From Ulota crispa (taxonomy: Eukaryota; Streptophyta; Bryopsida; Orthotrichales; Orthotrichaceae): a stretch of 64,000 nt of DNA. The DNA lies in assembly GCA_963920765.1 (NCBI GenBank), contig OY987242.1, positions 27,118,002-27,182,001 of the forward strand, given 5' to 3'. The position numbers were made by a program, and so were the translations under genes. Positions 48,605-60,513 of this stretch are shown one piece after another. How positions within the stretch are numbered: the first letter of the stretch is position 1; each line of letters starts with the position of its first letter. The notes under the pieces were generated by a model, which ran no database searches, was not told the DNA's origin, and was given only the letters and a program-made list of their open reading frames with translations.

Positions 48605-49374
48605 TTAACCCCTAAAGGACTAGGCTTATTTTTTCTCAAAAAAAAAAAACTCAAAATTTTTATTTCTAGTCCTTTTCTAATTTTTACAAATCTATCCATA
48701 GGATCTTGCATTAAATGTATGCAAGGAGACATCCTAATATTTTCACAAGATTTGATTAAACAAATTGAGCAATGTGATCATTTGAAGTTATGTATTAAAA
48801 GATTTTTTTGACCTTTGTCCAAAATTTTCATGTCCTTTTTACTATATGTTGTGAATGTTTTTTGCACTATGGGTGTTGTAAAGATTTGTTCAACATGCTC
48901 AAAATCATGTTAGGCATGTCTTCACAAGCTTTCAAGGCAAACAAAGACATGTAACACACCCTACATGGCACTGCATTACAAGCATGTGCTCTAAATTTTC
49001 ACTTGCATTGTGGTCTTTTGCAAACCAAATTTTTTGGGGGTTGATTTTGAATTATACAATCCAACTAATGAATTGGATGAACTTACCTTTATTGACAATC
49101 CAATCAAAAAACCAAACCTCTAGTAGCTATTGCATTTCAAAAACAACTATATTTATCTCATGGAGTTATTTATTTATCTAGTATACAATTGCTTTTTATA
49201 TCCCCCAACAAAAGGTTATACCTTCGTTGGTTGCCCTTGGGAGAAGTCAATGAAGAATGATATGCCCAACTTGTCCCTTAAATGAAAAAATCCATAAAAC
49301 ACCAATAACTTTTGGATTGTAAATTGGGTTTCAAAAATATATACATATCTGCATATATAAACACACACATATAT

Positions 49375-49860
49375 CTATACTACTAAGTGGGAGCCTAACC
49401 CTCACTAACTCTGTGCCCTTTTCCAAAACTTTTTGGTGTAAGTTGAAGCAATAAAGGACGCCCTAGATATAGAACACCAAGCACCCTCCAACCATGTCCT
49501 CCTAAACCTCCTAAAATTTTTTGTTGGAAGTTGAAACAACAAAGGATGCCCCAAATATAAAACACCAAATATCCTCCAACCATGTGCCAAAAAATCAACA
49601 AAAGGCCAATCACCCCCTAGCACAATATTAAAAAGTAGCATTGTGATGAAAGCAATTACTATTTTTGATTTCAAAAAAGGAGCAGAATGACAATGTATTA
49701 AGGTTAGATTTTAAACCAATTATGAGATATTGATTTTCTATGAAATACATCAAGATGACATTCTAGACCAATTGATTTGGGAGATATTGATTTCTTGTAA
49801 AGTTGAATGTTGCATTATCCATACATGTCCAACTCACGCAAAGCGTGTTCCTATACACTA
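49375..49860. repeat. Dispersed repeat family D, copy 2
   Basis: Direct repeat of 44080-44560, lying inside the 1.9-kb TTAA element and abutting the AT microsatellite. Confidence 0.6.
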
Positions 49861-49984
<124 letters not shown>

Positions 49985-50181
49985 AAGTCCTCCTTCCTGT
50001 TGTACCAACGGACCTCCATACAAATTGCCCTTCTTTCCCTACCTTGGCCTCTCCTTTTTTTGATCTTGAATTTCAAAAATTGAGAAACTCAAATTCATAA
50101 TGCACCGGCCATGCATGTGCCCCCATCCCCATGCCCTTAATACCCTTGTTAATGCCCATGCCCCCTATCTCCATGCCACCC

Positions 50182-50305
50182 ATCCCCATAATTTGGTTAC
50201 GGAACCCCATGCACTCGCATCCCCACAATTTGGTTATGAAACCCCATGCACTCACATTCCCACAATTTGGTTACAAAACCCCATGCACTCACATCCTCAT
50301 AATTC
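50182..50305. repeat. Minisatellite of about 37 bp, 3-4 units
   Basis: Units of the form cccacaatttggtta..aaaccccatgcactcac(a)t repeated with few changes. The open frames through it (50100-50459) are repeat artefacts. Confidence 0.75.
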
Positions 50306-50550
50306 AATTACGGATTTGTTGTCATTAGTTATAGAACTGTCAAGGACTACCTCCAAGGACACTTTTGAGGTGTATTCTATTATATATATAGATATATACA
50401 TACATATACTTATACATACATATCACCATATATGTAGCCCTTGCAAAACTTTTTTCTAGAAGAAAGGAGTTCAAAAAAGTTGATAAAAAATCCCAATAAA
50501 AGAAGCATGCCCAATCCATTTTGTCCATAGGGACAATGGTCTTTTAGAGT

Positions 50551-52274
50551 TTAGGGGCCAAGATCTCATTTCCCTATAGATGTTTGAAGGTCTTTGATGA
50601 AATGCATGACATTTATAGACCTTTGTCAAAGAAATTGATTCAAAATAACAATTGCAAAATTAACCTTAGTGAGTTTGCTATTGTCTCAACCCATGTGCAC
50701 AATCACCTTCTTTGTCAATAGCATCACTTTCCTTAGGATCAGGCGTTTCTTTTATCTAATCACTTGTTGACTTATATGATTTGTTGCAATCAAATTCTAA
50801 TTCATAACACATAAACTCGTGAGCATTCATCGTAGGTCATGTGTTTGAACTTTTATATGATAGAATTGTCAGCTCTCCTAGTAACTACATAATATCCTCC
50901 ACTTTGTCTTTTTGCCTGAAATCTTGTGCTTCACTTTGCATAACTTGGACAAAATGCTTGTTTGCCACATTTAAGTATGGACTATCTAGAGTTTATAAGT
51001 AATAATCCAAAATTGCTTGGGTTTGCAAAAAAATTGGGAGGTATATGCAAAACAATGAGAGATGCCTACAAAACATCAAGAGTACTGTTTAAATTGATAT
51101 ACATGTAAAATTTTGGAAAATTTGTACTCAAAATTTTGGGAAGTCTCTAATGTTTAGGAACACAGAAAGTCCATTTTTATACAAATAATCCAAATTTAGT
51201 TAAATGTAGCAATTGTATGCTTCCAACAATTTGCAACTGTTGAGAGTTTAATTCCTACTCTCCAAGCCATTTCAACCATTATCGCTATTTCAAAGAATAA
51301 TGCTCCACAAAACTTATGTGGATTCTTTTAGGAGAGTGATTCACAACAATTATTTGGTTGAGAAAAGAGGAATGTTCTTCTTTATCTACCGATTTTCTTT
51401 GGATCACACATTTATCAATTTTTAGATGACTGAACACCTTTCCGAGTAAAATTACAAAGAAAGGAGTATTGATGATGTTACCATTCAACGCTTAACACTT
51501 TTGAGTACTTTCCCTACTGTAAAAAATAGATAGTGAGAGATTTCCATAACACATATAAGGTTCTAACACATACAAGGATCAGCTGTACCATTGTGCAAGA
51601 TGTGCACTAAAGGTGATGCGAAGGTAAGTTTTTTTTAGTAATAGCAAGGCCAACCTCCATCATTCCTCAAATCCTCTCTTTCCCTTTTTGTAGGCTTTTG
51701 TAGACTTGCTATATATCGCATATATGTGTTTGCGGGCCAAGGGTGAAAAAGGTTCAGATTTTTAGGCTCACATACAAACGTTAATTCTAAGAAAACTTCT
51801 ACCAAAAGATTGAATATGAGAATTTAGAATTCATATTTGGATCCACAAACCTTTGTTGAGTGAGGAGCTACAAAAGGAGACAAAATTGACCAACTCCAAT
51901 ATAGAGGCGGATTTGCACCTTTAATCTTGTGCATAAATAAATCCGAGCTTTCCCACTTACTGTCCACAAATATGTATGTGTTGAATGCCAAGTCTTTTAT
52001 GTGGACCCCAAGGTGGAAAAAATTTACTTTTTTGTACCAACAAGAAAAATGGCAAGAATTTGCCTCTATTTATTAGTTGTTCATTTATGCCTAGTTTGAC
52101 CCGGGTTTTTGTATCTAGATTTGAATTCAAAATTTTCAAACTTGGCCAACCACAGTAATTTTTAAGTTCCAGCATTTTCCTCTAAGAGGAAATTCTGAAA
52201 AGAAATTCACCCCTAGATTCCACTCAAATGAAAAGAAGGGATTTGGACAAGATGGAGTGAAAATTTGTGTTTAT
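50551..52274. other. AT-rich intergenic DNA, nothing recognised
   Basis: Only chance open frames below 75 codons. No end-defined element found. Confidence 0.4.
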
Positions 52275-52278
52275 TTAA

Positions 52279-53430
52279 CCCATAAATTACCATTGTTCCT
52301 TTGGGGGACAAATGGGATTTTGGGCATGTATTTACAGTTAAACAACTTTGAGTGATTTTTGAAACTTTTATTGGAGATGGGGAAGTCAAAGACCTACGTG
52401 GTCATCTAATTTTTTTTCAACCCTTAAACAACCATAGGGCATAGTATATACATTGCCATATAAACAATATTTGCTACCACTAAGATGTTTTAATTTGGGA
52501 TCTCAAATAGCTCACTAGAACCGCTTTTATTTATTCTCCAATTTCTTTGTTGATCTCAAATGTAGTAGAGGTGTGGATCCATTCCAAATACAAGAAAACT
52601 ACCCCATATTGTACTGGTTGCAAAGGGCCTTTCAATTGTTTAAGGGTTAATTCCAACATGTATTGAAGAAGTTAAGCAAGAATTTATCAAAACTTGGGGA
52701 GGAGGGGTAGTTTGGGCAAGGCCTTTTATGTATAAGTGGGTGTTGACTCCAAAGAGGTTAGTCCTTCTGGGCACAAGGAGTGGACACTTGGGCAAAGGGG
52801 AGTACGTGGAGTGGAAAGTGCCCATCTTGGAAGATTCCCAACCCTCCATTCCTTTTGCCCCTTGTAAAACTTGGTACTTTCAAATTTTAAGCAATTTGTG
52901 TATTTGTTTATTAATTTTAATTTTTCCAAATTGTAGTGGGCTAAGAGCTCTTGCCTTTCATTGTTTAGACTAATGTAATTCAAATTTCTGAATTTTACAT
53001 AAATCCCCCAATTTTACCTAGTGCACTTGCAAATTTTAGAACCTTCCGACATTCAAAGATTTTTTGAAGTATGTTTTACGTACACTTCCAATTCATTTGA
53101 TAATTCTTCCACATGTACCTAACTTGGTCTTCTACATGGGGTAAATAAACTTCAACTTTGTGTAGAGCAACTTTTTTGCTACAAGAGTGGTCAAAGGCTT
53201 CAAAAACAATTTGGGCAACAGGGGGAAAAAAAAATCTTCACTTTAAATCTTGATATCTCACTTCTTACCATCTGAAATGAGCTCATTTTTTTCACAAGTA
53301 CCACGCATAGTCTAGGGCAAGATCCTATGGTTGGATTTTCAAAAAATATAAAATCTACGTTTCTACTAATTCCCTCAAAAGCGGCAGTTTTTAACAATTT
53401 TCATAGAAAAAGGGCTTAGTCCTTTAGGGG
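52279..53430. mobile_element. TTAA-type element, family A, with nested family B copy
   Basis: TTAA (52275-52278) then CCCATAAATTACCATTG. The right end GGCTTAGTCCTTTAGGGG is followed by TTCA. The left part is collinear with 40656 onward (gacaaatgggattttgggca, tggggaagtcaaaga). A family B element interrupts it at 52421-52646. Confidence 0.62.
52421..52646. mobile_element. TTAA-type MITE, family B, nested, 226 bp
   Basis: Flanks TCAA (52417-52420) and TTAA (52647-52650). Ends CCCTTAAACAACC and (inverse) CCCTTAAACAATTG. The homologous stretch at 40790-40815 runs straight from ctaattttttcctca into ttccaacatttattgaag, giving the unoccupied state. Confidence 0.72.
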
Positions 53431-53465
53431 TTCAAAAAACTCACCTATTGATTGTCTCTACACTA

Positions 53466-53620
53466 AATATTGCATTTACGTCGCCTTAACAATTAGGTTG
53501 CCTTGCCATGGAAAGTTACCTCATGACTCATCACTCAGCCACTTGAAGGTGCCTGCAACTCTCTGGATACTTGAATTTCACATGGTTTACAACCTGGGTG
53601 TAATTTGGTGCCTTGTGCAT
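53466..53620. mobile_element. MITE family F, copy 3, partial
   Basis: Starts AATATTGCATTTACG and continues with caattaggttgcctt, cctcatgactcatca and ttgaatttcacatggt as in copies 1 and 2; the right half is missing. Confidence 0.55.
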
Positions 53621-54121
53621 TTAGGGGTTGATTGGAATTTTCTTAAAGCACCTTTAGTTAAGCCCAACATAAAGGCCCAATATTGTCTAGGCCAAGTAGC
53701 TTGGCCTTGAGATAACTGGGCAGGTGTAGGCTGGATGGAACTCCACTAGAAAAAATATGAGCCCTCCACAAGGCCCCTAAAAACCCCTTTCAAGGGGTTT
53801 CCTTAATTGCTTTAATTTATACTTTGGGATAACAAAAATTCCTTACACCCTACTATGCCTTTGACTACAATCATGGCTCACATTGGCATATCCAATTTCC
53901 ATTGGCCGTCACAATTACATGTACATATTACCATGGTCCTTTTTCTCTATATTAAACTCTTCAACTTAGTACCTATGAGGGTAACATTTAGTTATGATTA
54001 TGTACAATAATAGGAGAATAATTAAGAAATGGTGACATAGTACTAAATTGCCATTTTCTACTCATAGTTTTGTGATGTACAATACCTTCCCATAAATTTT
54101 TGTCACTTTCATATACAATTC
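53621..54121. other. Intergenic, nothing recognised
   Basis: No end-defined repeat or conserved frame was seen. Confidence 0.4.
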
Positions 54122-54345
54122 AAAGAACTTTGCATTGCATGGAGTATAATTAGTATTTTGTTGATTTGAACCTTAGATTTTGGATTCTTATGCAATCCCA
54201 ATCTAGCATACCAAATTTCAATTCTTCAAAATTAAAACCCTATTTTTGGTGAATTATTTTGTATTAAATTCATGGTTTTACATTATAATTGATTGAAAAG
54301 TAATGGTGATGAATTTTTGAGATGTGGTTGCATGAGTATTGTGAG
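54122..54345. repeat. Single arm of the 11.3-kb foldback family
   Basis: Same orientation as 11390-11610: caaagaactttgcat.ttgca, ccctatttttggtgaatta and gatgaatttttgagat in order. It has no partner arm here. Confidence 0.65.
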
Positions 54346-55329
54346 TGCTCAAACCTCCCCCTCTGGAAGTAGGCGCATATACAATCGGGTTCTAAATTGA
54401 GCTAATGGATGAGCTATTAAAGCTCAAGGGTGGTTTGGTTGTAGATTTCCAACTAAAAGATGCCTTCCAAGCAATGGATCTTTGCTAATAAGTCTACAAC
54501 GCACAATGATGGACAAAGAGAATAATCTTTCAAAGGATTGAGTGTGAATCAAAAGGGATTAATTGACGTAGGTCGTAAGAAATCATACCTCATCTTAGGG
54601 TTCCGCATAGCCCATCGCTTGATCATGGATGGCCTCCATTCGCCCTTGAATACGGTATTGGGGGATATAAATAAGTGAGGGCTTGGCCTTATTCTAGGAC
54701 GAATAATCACAATACGTTAAGGGGGTGGGAGGGCTAACCTCCTATAACGGACCGGTGTACTACTTGAGCATGTGACAAATAATCACAACATCACCCGAGC
54801 ACCGGCCAATGACTAGGGAAGGGATTATCTACCCTTAAATATCCCAAACGAGTATCTTAGAGTGCAAAGTCACCACCAAGCTAGTTAATGGTCAAGGGAT
54901 GACGAGTTCACTATTCAAGGCACCAAACTTATGATGCAAATAGGAGTTAGCAAGAAGATAATCCAAGGGGCTTTAGACATCAATATTTAATCTCACCCTT
55001 TAATGGTCCTTTGGGAAATATCCTCTTAACTGAAGAAATGGGTGAGAAATAATTGGGGCTTGCCCCTTTCTTCCCCTTTCTCATTTTCTTACTCTGTCTT
55101 TTAGCTTACCCTTTCCTTTAAAGTTGGGCCGGAGGGTCGGACCGGCAAGCTCGGGCCAGCAGAGCCGAGGGTCGGCAGGCAGGTGCGCTGGGGGTCACGG
55201 GACACCGGACCGTCAGGACCGAGGGCGCGTGCTCTCGCAGCGGGGCGCTGGTGCCTCGCGGCGGGGGCTGGCTCTTGCGCGGGGGCTGGCGTCACGCGGG
55301 GGCTAGCGTCCCGCGTGTGCGTGAATGGG
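54346..55329. other. Unassigned, rising GC
   Basis: Composition differs from the surrounding AT-rich DNA. A TATAAATA sequence lies at about 54666. Open frames at 55101-55306 on both strands follow from high GC. A decayed LTR element is possible but no LTR pair or primer-binding site was identified. Confidence 0.4.
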
Positions 55330-55890
55330 TGACGGGCTCTCGGAATGCTAAGCCGCTGGCTAGGCTCTCGGAATGGTAGTGGGGATTAAGGGGCTTGCGT
55401 GCGTGACTGATCTCGGAATGCTAAGCAGCGGCCGAGCTCTCGGAATGCTAAGCACGTGCTGGACTCTCGAAATGCAAGCGCGCGGCTGAGCTGTGAATGC
55501 TAAGCATGCTGCTGGCTCTCGGGATGCGAGGCTGTAGTGACGGGTTCTCAGGGAACCAGGGATCGAACGCTAGCACGTGACTAGCTCTCGGAATGCTAAG
55601 CAGCTGGCTGGGCCGTGAATGCTAAGCACGCTGCTGGGCTTTCGAAATGCAAACACGTGACTGCTTTCGGATGTTACTGTGATCGGGGGCTCGAATGCAA
55701 GCAGCTGGCCGAGCTCTCGAAAGGCCAAGCACGCTGGCTGGCTCTCGGAATGCTCAGGGTATCAGGGCTCGAAATGCAAGCAGCTAGTTGAACTCTCGGA
55801 ATGCTAAGTGCGCGGTTGAGCTCTCGGAATGCTAAGCACGCTGCTGGGCTCTTTGAATTGCGAGGCACGTGAGCTGGGCTCTCAGGATGC
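55330..55890. repeat. GC-rich minisatellite array
   Basis: About fifteen degenerate units of roughly 25-40 bp, each built on gctctcggaatgctaagca followed by a variable cgctggctgg-type stretch. It stands out by GC content and has no comparable sequence elsewhere in the window. Confidence 0.75.
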
Positions 55891-57611
55891 TGCCGTCGAG
55901 TGTCAAGGAAAGGCAGCTGTCACGCACTCGAGGCAAGCTGGTCAGCAAGGGCAAGCCATTTGCTGGACGAGTTTGCCTAGCAGGTGACGTCTCAGAGAGT
56001 TCCAGGAGAATCGAGAGAGCTGGCCGAAGTTGAGCTCAAAGGATAGGATTCTGTTAGAGCTACTAGGAGGGCTTGTTTTGGTAAGCCAATGAGTTCTGAT
56101 AGTGGTATGGCAAGGGCTGGAGGAGTCTGACAAGGTATCTATGCTAGCTATGGACTCTCAGTAGGCCACTCAATGACTTTAACTAGACTTCTAGGAGGTA
56201 TGGAAAAGCAGCATCGCCAGGTCTTAATCCAACTTCCTCGGGGTTAGTAGACAACACACACAATGGGAAGGGACCTTTGACTATGAAAAGCAAGACTAAA
56301 GTAAGGGATAGTGGGTTGCAAAGAGAGAAAGACTAAGAGTACAAGGGAGGGGCCCAAGTGCTGAAGTGATGGGTTTACAAGGAGTGGGCAATCTAACATG
56401 ATCAAGTGCTAAGAGGAGTGTACAAGTGACTAGGACCTGAAACACTCCTCGCTTCTGTCAATGGAGCTCTAAATGGATGATATCTTGAAATTGGATGTCA
56501 CATGCCTTCTGAGAATTGGATGGATGTTGTCGTTCGAGGCCTTGCCGCTATCAAAACAACTTGAAACTTGGAAGATTGTCTTGAATCCTTGAGAAACTCT
56601 TCCATGAATTTTGGTGGCATTTTACTACCATTTTTCAACCTCCTTTCACCGGAGTCGATTAGTAGCCTTGCAAGGTTGACCGCTTGGAATCACGCTCTCT
56701 ATGGAGCAAAAGGTATTGGACACCTTGAGTATAGGCGCACCAAATGATCTAGTGATGGGAAATGTGAGCTGGGTGACGTGGCCACTGGCCATAGTAGCCA
56801 AACCTAAACTAACCCTCTCTAATTAGATTAGTGGGGATTTTTGGAGGGGATCCCAAATCCCTAGTAGGTGTGTCACTCAAACTAACTAAAAACCACTAAA
56901 ACCTTGCCAATCGCTCCTAATGACTTACCAAATGGAGTAGGGTAAATGGCGTACCACTAACTATTTGGTCTAACTTCTCTAAATCAACATAAATGGCTAT
57001 TCCACTTATATTAATGTAATATCAAAGCGAAGTAAAACAAAAAAGTAATTCATGACTTTTGGTGTTGAATCTGGGACTCACAAGTATCTAGGGAACATCC
57101 ATATGCACATCTTCTATGCTAAAAAGAACCCCCTTACGTAACAAAAAATGGATCTACAAATATTTCAATGAGACCTTTGGTATGCCTAAATTTTGTAAAA
57201 TATATATTTTTATTTTTTAACTAGATTTTCACCAAGGAAACTTAACATCTTGTTAAAAGGTACAAACTTAGTCACAATGTAGGAATCAAATAGCAAATTT
57301 TGATTTTCTCAAAGAAATATATATTTTCAAACTATGAATGAAAGTGACAAAAATTTATGGGAAGGTATTATACAATAGGAAAGTTATACGAGGTAGAGAC
57401 ACTTCACATATGCTTCTAATGTAACTAGTCTAAGCCCAATAAATGTTAATAGTGTCAAATCTTAAGGGCCTTATGGAGGATTTAAATTTTAGTTAATGAT
57501 TAATTTTAAAAAAATCTTTGCATTCTACCTAAAACATGAAAATCATAATAAATTTTGATGGTGAATTTGTAGCGTACCAAGCGTCAACTACTTGTTAATA
57601 CTTAAAATATT
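55891..57611. other. Unassigned intergenic DNA
   Basis: Mixed composition to about 56,900, AT-rich after that. No gene or end-defined element recognised. Confidence 0.4.
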
Positions 57612-57619
57612 TCTAGCAC

Positions 57620-57996
57620 CAGTGATCCCAAATTTTATTCTTACTTTTAGCTCAAGTGGCTAAAATCACTGCTAAAAATCTAAAATTTTCAAATTTAACC
57701 CTTAAAGGACCATAGGGCATAGTATATACGCTGCCACATAATCAATATTTGCTACCAGTAAGAAGTTTTTATTTGGGATCTCAAGTAGCTCACTAGAACC
57801 GCTTTTATCTATTCTCATTTCCTCAATGTAGTAGAGGTGTGGATCCATTCCAAATACAAGAAAACTACCCCGTATTGTAGGTTGCAGTGGCATGCTCAGT
57901 CCTTTAGGGGTTAATATTGTGAAGCTCAAAAGTTTTTTACTTGCATAATGTTTTTTGTAGCAATTTTACCATAATTAGCTAGTTTAAAGATTGTTG
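57620..57996. mobile_element. hAT-type MITE, family G, containing a family B insert
   Basis: Perfect 8-bp target duplication TCTAGCAC at 57612-57619 and 57997-58004. Starts CAGTGATCCCAAAT. Removing the 212-bp insert and one TTAA leaves 161 bp, the exact length of the reverse-oriented sibling at 30090-30250. Confidence 0.82.
57699..57910. mobile_element. TTAA-flanked MITE, family B, nested, 212 bp
   Basis: TTAA at 57695-57698 and 57911-57914. Ends CCCTTAAAGGACCA and (inverse) CCCCTAAAGGACTG. The hAT sibling in the kinesin intron has a single TTAA at the corresponding place. Confidence 0.82.
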
Positions 57997-58004
57997 TCTA
58001 GCAC

Positions 58005-58466
58005 TAAATCAAATGTCATTATCAGAAATGTTATTAATATTGTTTTAGTGCAAAACTTGTACAAGTATAGTCTATAATAAAACAATTTTATTTCAACATA
58101 CATATTTCAATCCATTTTGATGTACATTATAGGAACTACTTGGAATGAATTCATTTAGTATTGGGAAAAAAAAGCACTCTTATGATACATTGTGAAGAAT
58201 GATTTTTGTAATAAGAGTAAATGTGAGCCAGGTTTTTCTATGCTTCAATTGCTCATGCAATTTTAAATCTTGTTTGCAAAACATAAGGAGGTCTCATGAT
58301 GTAGGGGACATAGGCCTTCCAATTATTATGCTAAAATATATGAATGTTCTCCATAAATCTTTCAAGTTCTGCAAAGGGCTTTCTGAAATCTGCAATATAC
58401 ATACAAATCGTTAAGAGATTTCATAATGTTTTGCTTTTGAATTTTTATCTCTAGACATTGGTTAGT
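58005..58466. other. AT-rich intergenic DNA, nothing recognised
   Basis: A 71-codon plus-strand frame (58199-58414) has no recognisable family. Confidence 0.4.
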
Positions 58467-58470
58467 TTAA

Positions 58471-59397
58471 CTCCCGAAGGACCATGCCTTTTGTTTTTTT
58501 TGTCAAAATCACACAAAACTGCCACTTCTAGGGGTTGAGTAAGAAGGTGGGTTTTTTTTTTTAATTTTAAAGTCCAACTGTAGGATCTAGCCTTAAACTA
58601 AAAGAGGTATTTGTGAGAAAAATCAGTTCACTCTACATGGAGTGGAGGGATATATTTACATTTGAAGTAAAGGGATTTTTTTTCCCATGTTGTTTGCAAA
58701 TTTCAAAAGCCTTTGACCACTCTAACATGAAAAAAACTGCTCTACCCAAAGTTGTGCTTTCAATGTTCCATGTAGGAGATCAAGTTAGGTATATGCAAGA
58801 GAATTTTCAAATCAATTGAAACTATACAACACACGGGAAAGAAATAGTACATAAAAAGAAGTAGACAATGAGTCAAAACCCTAAATTGTTTAGAATTTGA
58901 TTATTGAAATGAAAAATGCAAATCCCAACAGTTCTGATGTTGTAATAAAAAACGTACTTCCCTCCAATTTTTTTTTTTCAAAACATTTAAAATTGAGTAA
59001 AATAAAGGACTTTAAAGTTTATTTGAGAGTAGAGAATCCATAACTGCTTGCAAACAAAAACTCCTCATATATTTCATCTCATTGATTGAAGTTTGATGAT
59101 TCAAAGCTATCCATGTATCAAAAATTCAAAAGAACCAATTTCAAATTTTCATTTTTGGAAATGTACTATTTAAAAAAGTTTTTTGAGCTATCCAAACTGC
59201 CACTCCTCCCTTGCTTTTGATATATTTTTGCATAACTTCTACATTAAATGTCAAAATGAAGAAAAAATTAGATGCCCACCTCTCTCAAAATTCCTAAGCT
59301 TCATAAAAATTTTCAAAAAATCACACAAAATAGCTTATCAAAAGGTACATGCCCAAAATCCCATTTGTCCCTTGAAGCAACAGTGGTCCTTTAGGGG
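58471..59397. mobile_element. TTAA-flanked piggyBac-like element, family A, 927 bp
   Basis: TTAA at 58467-58470 and 59398-59401. Ends CTCCCGAAGGACC and (inverse) CCCCTAAAGGACC. The right-end string catgcccaaaatcccatttgt is shared with the other family A copies. Confidence 0.72.
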
Positions 59398-59401
59398 TTA
59401 A

Positions 59402-59734
59402 CATTAATTAAACATGGTTTAAATTGTGACGGTATCTTTCATACTTTGCAATATCTTTGATACTTTGCAATTTTAGATGATGGTTTTATGGACACTATAA
59501 TATTCCAACAATCACATTGTTTGCACCAAGATTGTTAAAGTATTTTTCAATTTGCTTCAACGAAATACAACTCCTCAATTTTCACCTAACCAGTTCGGTG
59601 TGGATGTATTAGCCGGTTTCCAAACTCCTAGTTTTGGTATTATATTAACAAAATAAACAAAAACAAAAGTACTTGACACTAGATCCTCAACATATGATCA
59701 TTCTATTTGCATTAATGACATGACAGTTAAGAAC
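59402..59734. other. Spacer between two inverted family A copies
   Basis: AT-rich; contains ccggtttccaaac-like sequence near 59600 but no end-defined element. Confidence 0.35.
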
Positions 59735-60324
59735 AGTTTTTGTTTCCATGCAGTTAGGGATTCTCTACTCTAAAATAAACTTTGAAGTTTATTTATTTTA
59801 CTCAATTTTTAATGTTTTGGAAAATGTATAAGATCAAAGGATGGAAAATGATTGTTAATTACAACATTACAACTATTGGGAATGGCATTTCTATATATTT
59901 TAATTAAAATTATACCAATTCATTGTTTTCAATCATTCTCTACTTCTTTTTACTTACTCTTTTTTTCCAATATGTTCTACACTTTCAAATGATTTGAAAC
60001 ATTTTTGACATGTACTCTACTTAGGTAGAATAAGGAATCTAGAGAAGCATCACCCAAACAACCTTTTTATCTTAACAATTTCACCTTCTGAGGGATAATT
60101 GCCCAGTTTTCCACATGAACCCAAACAACTATTGAAATCATTCTATCTTCAAATCCACCTAGTAAAAAATTCTGAAAATTTTCCCACATCTTTTAAAACT
60201 AATGTACTACACGATCCTACAATTACATATGCATATAAATGTTTTAGTTTTAGTTTTTGTTGATACCATAAAAATGACAACTTTTGAGAGTTTTTGGTGA
60301 AAACGGAGCTTGGTCCTTTAGAGG
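59735..60324. mobile_element. TTAA-type element, family A, inverted and truncated
   Basis: Right end GGTCCTTTAGAGG followed by TTAA (60325-60328). Its reverse complement is collinear with 58471 to about 59060 (for example ttgagtaaaataaa and gagtagagaatcc). The other half is missing, so the pair forms an inverted duplication of one family. Confidence 0.65.
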
Positions 60325-60513
60325 TTAAAAGCTTATTTGATATTCACATTCACAAATTTTCTCAATTTAATCATTTTTTTCTCCTTTTTTTTCATACAAC
60401 TCAAACCAAATACAAAGATACTATTCATACATCAAAACACTATTTCCCTTTTTTTCTTTATCATTTAATTTTATTAGGAATTTCACAACCTATATTACTA
60501 CATCAGTGTATCT

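Noticed and set aside
50100-50459. 119-codon His/Pro-rich frame
   Set aside because: It is a 37-bp minisatellite translated; periodicity explains the composition.
55101-55306. Overlapping Arg/Ala-rich frames on opposite strands
   Set aside because: They come from the GC-rich island, where stop codons are rare by composition.
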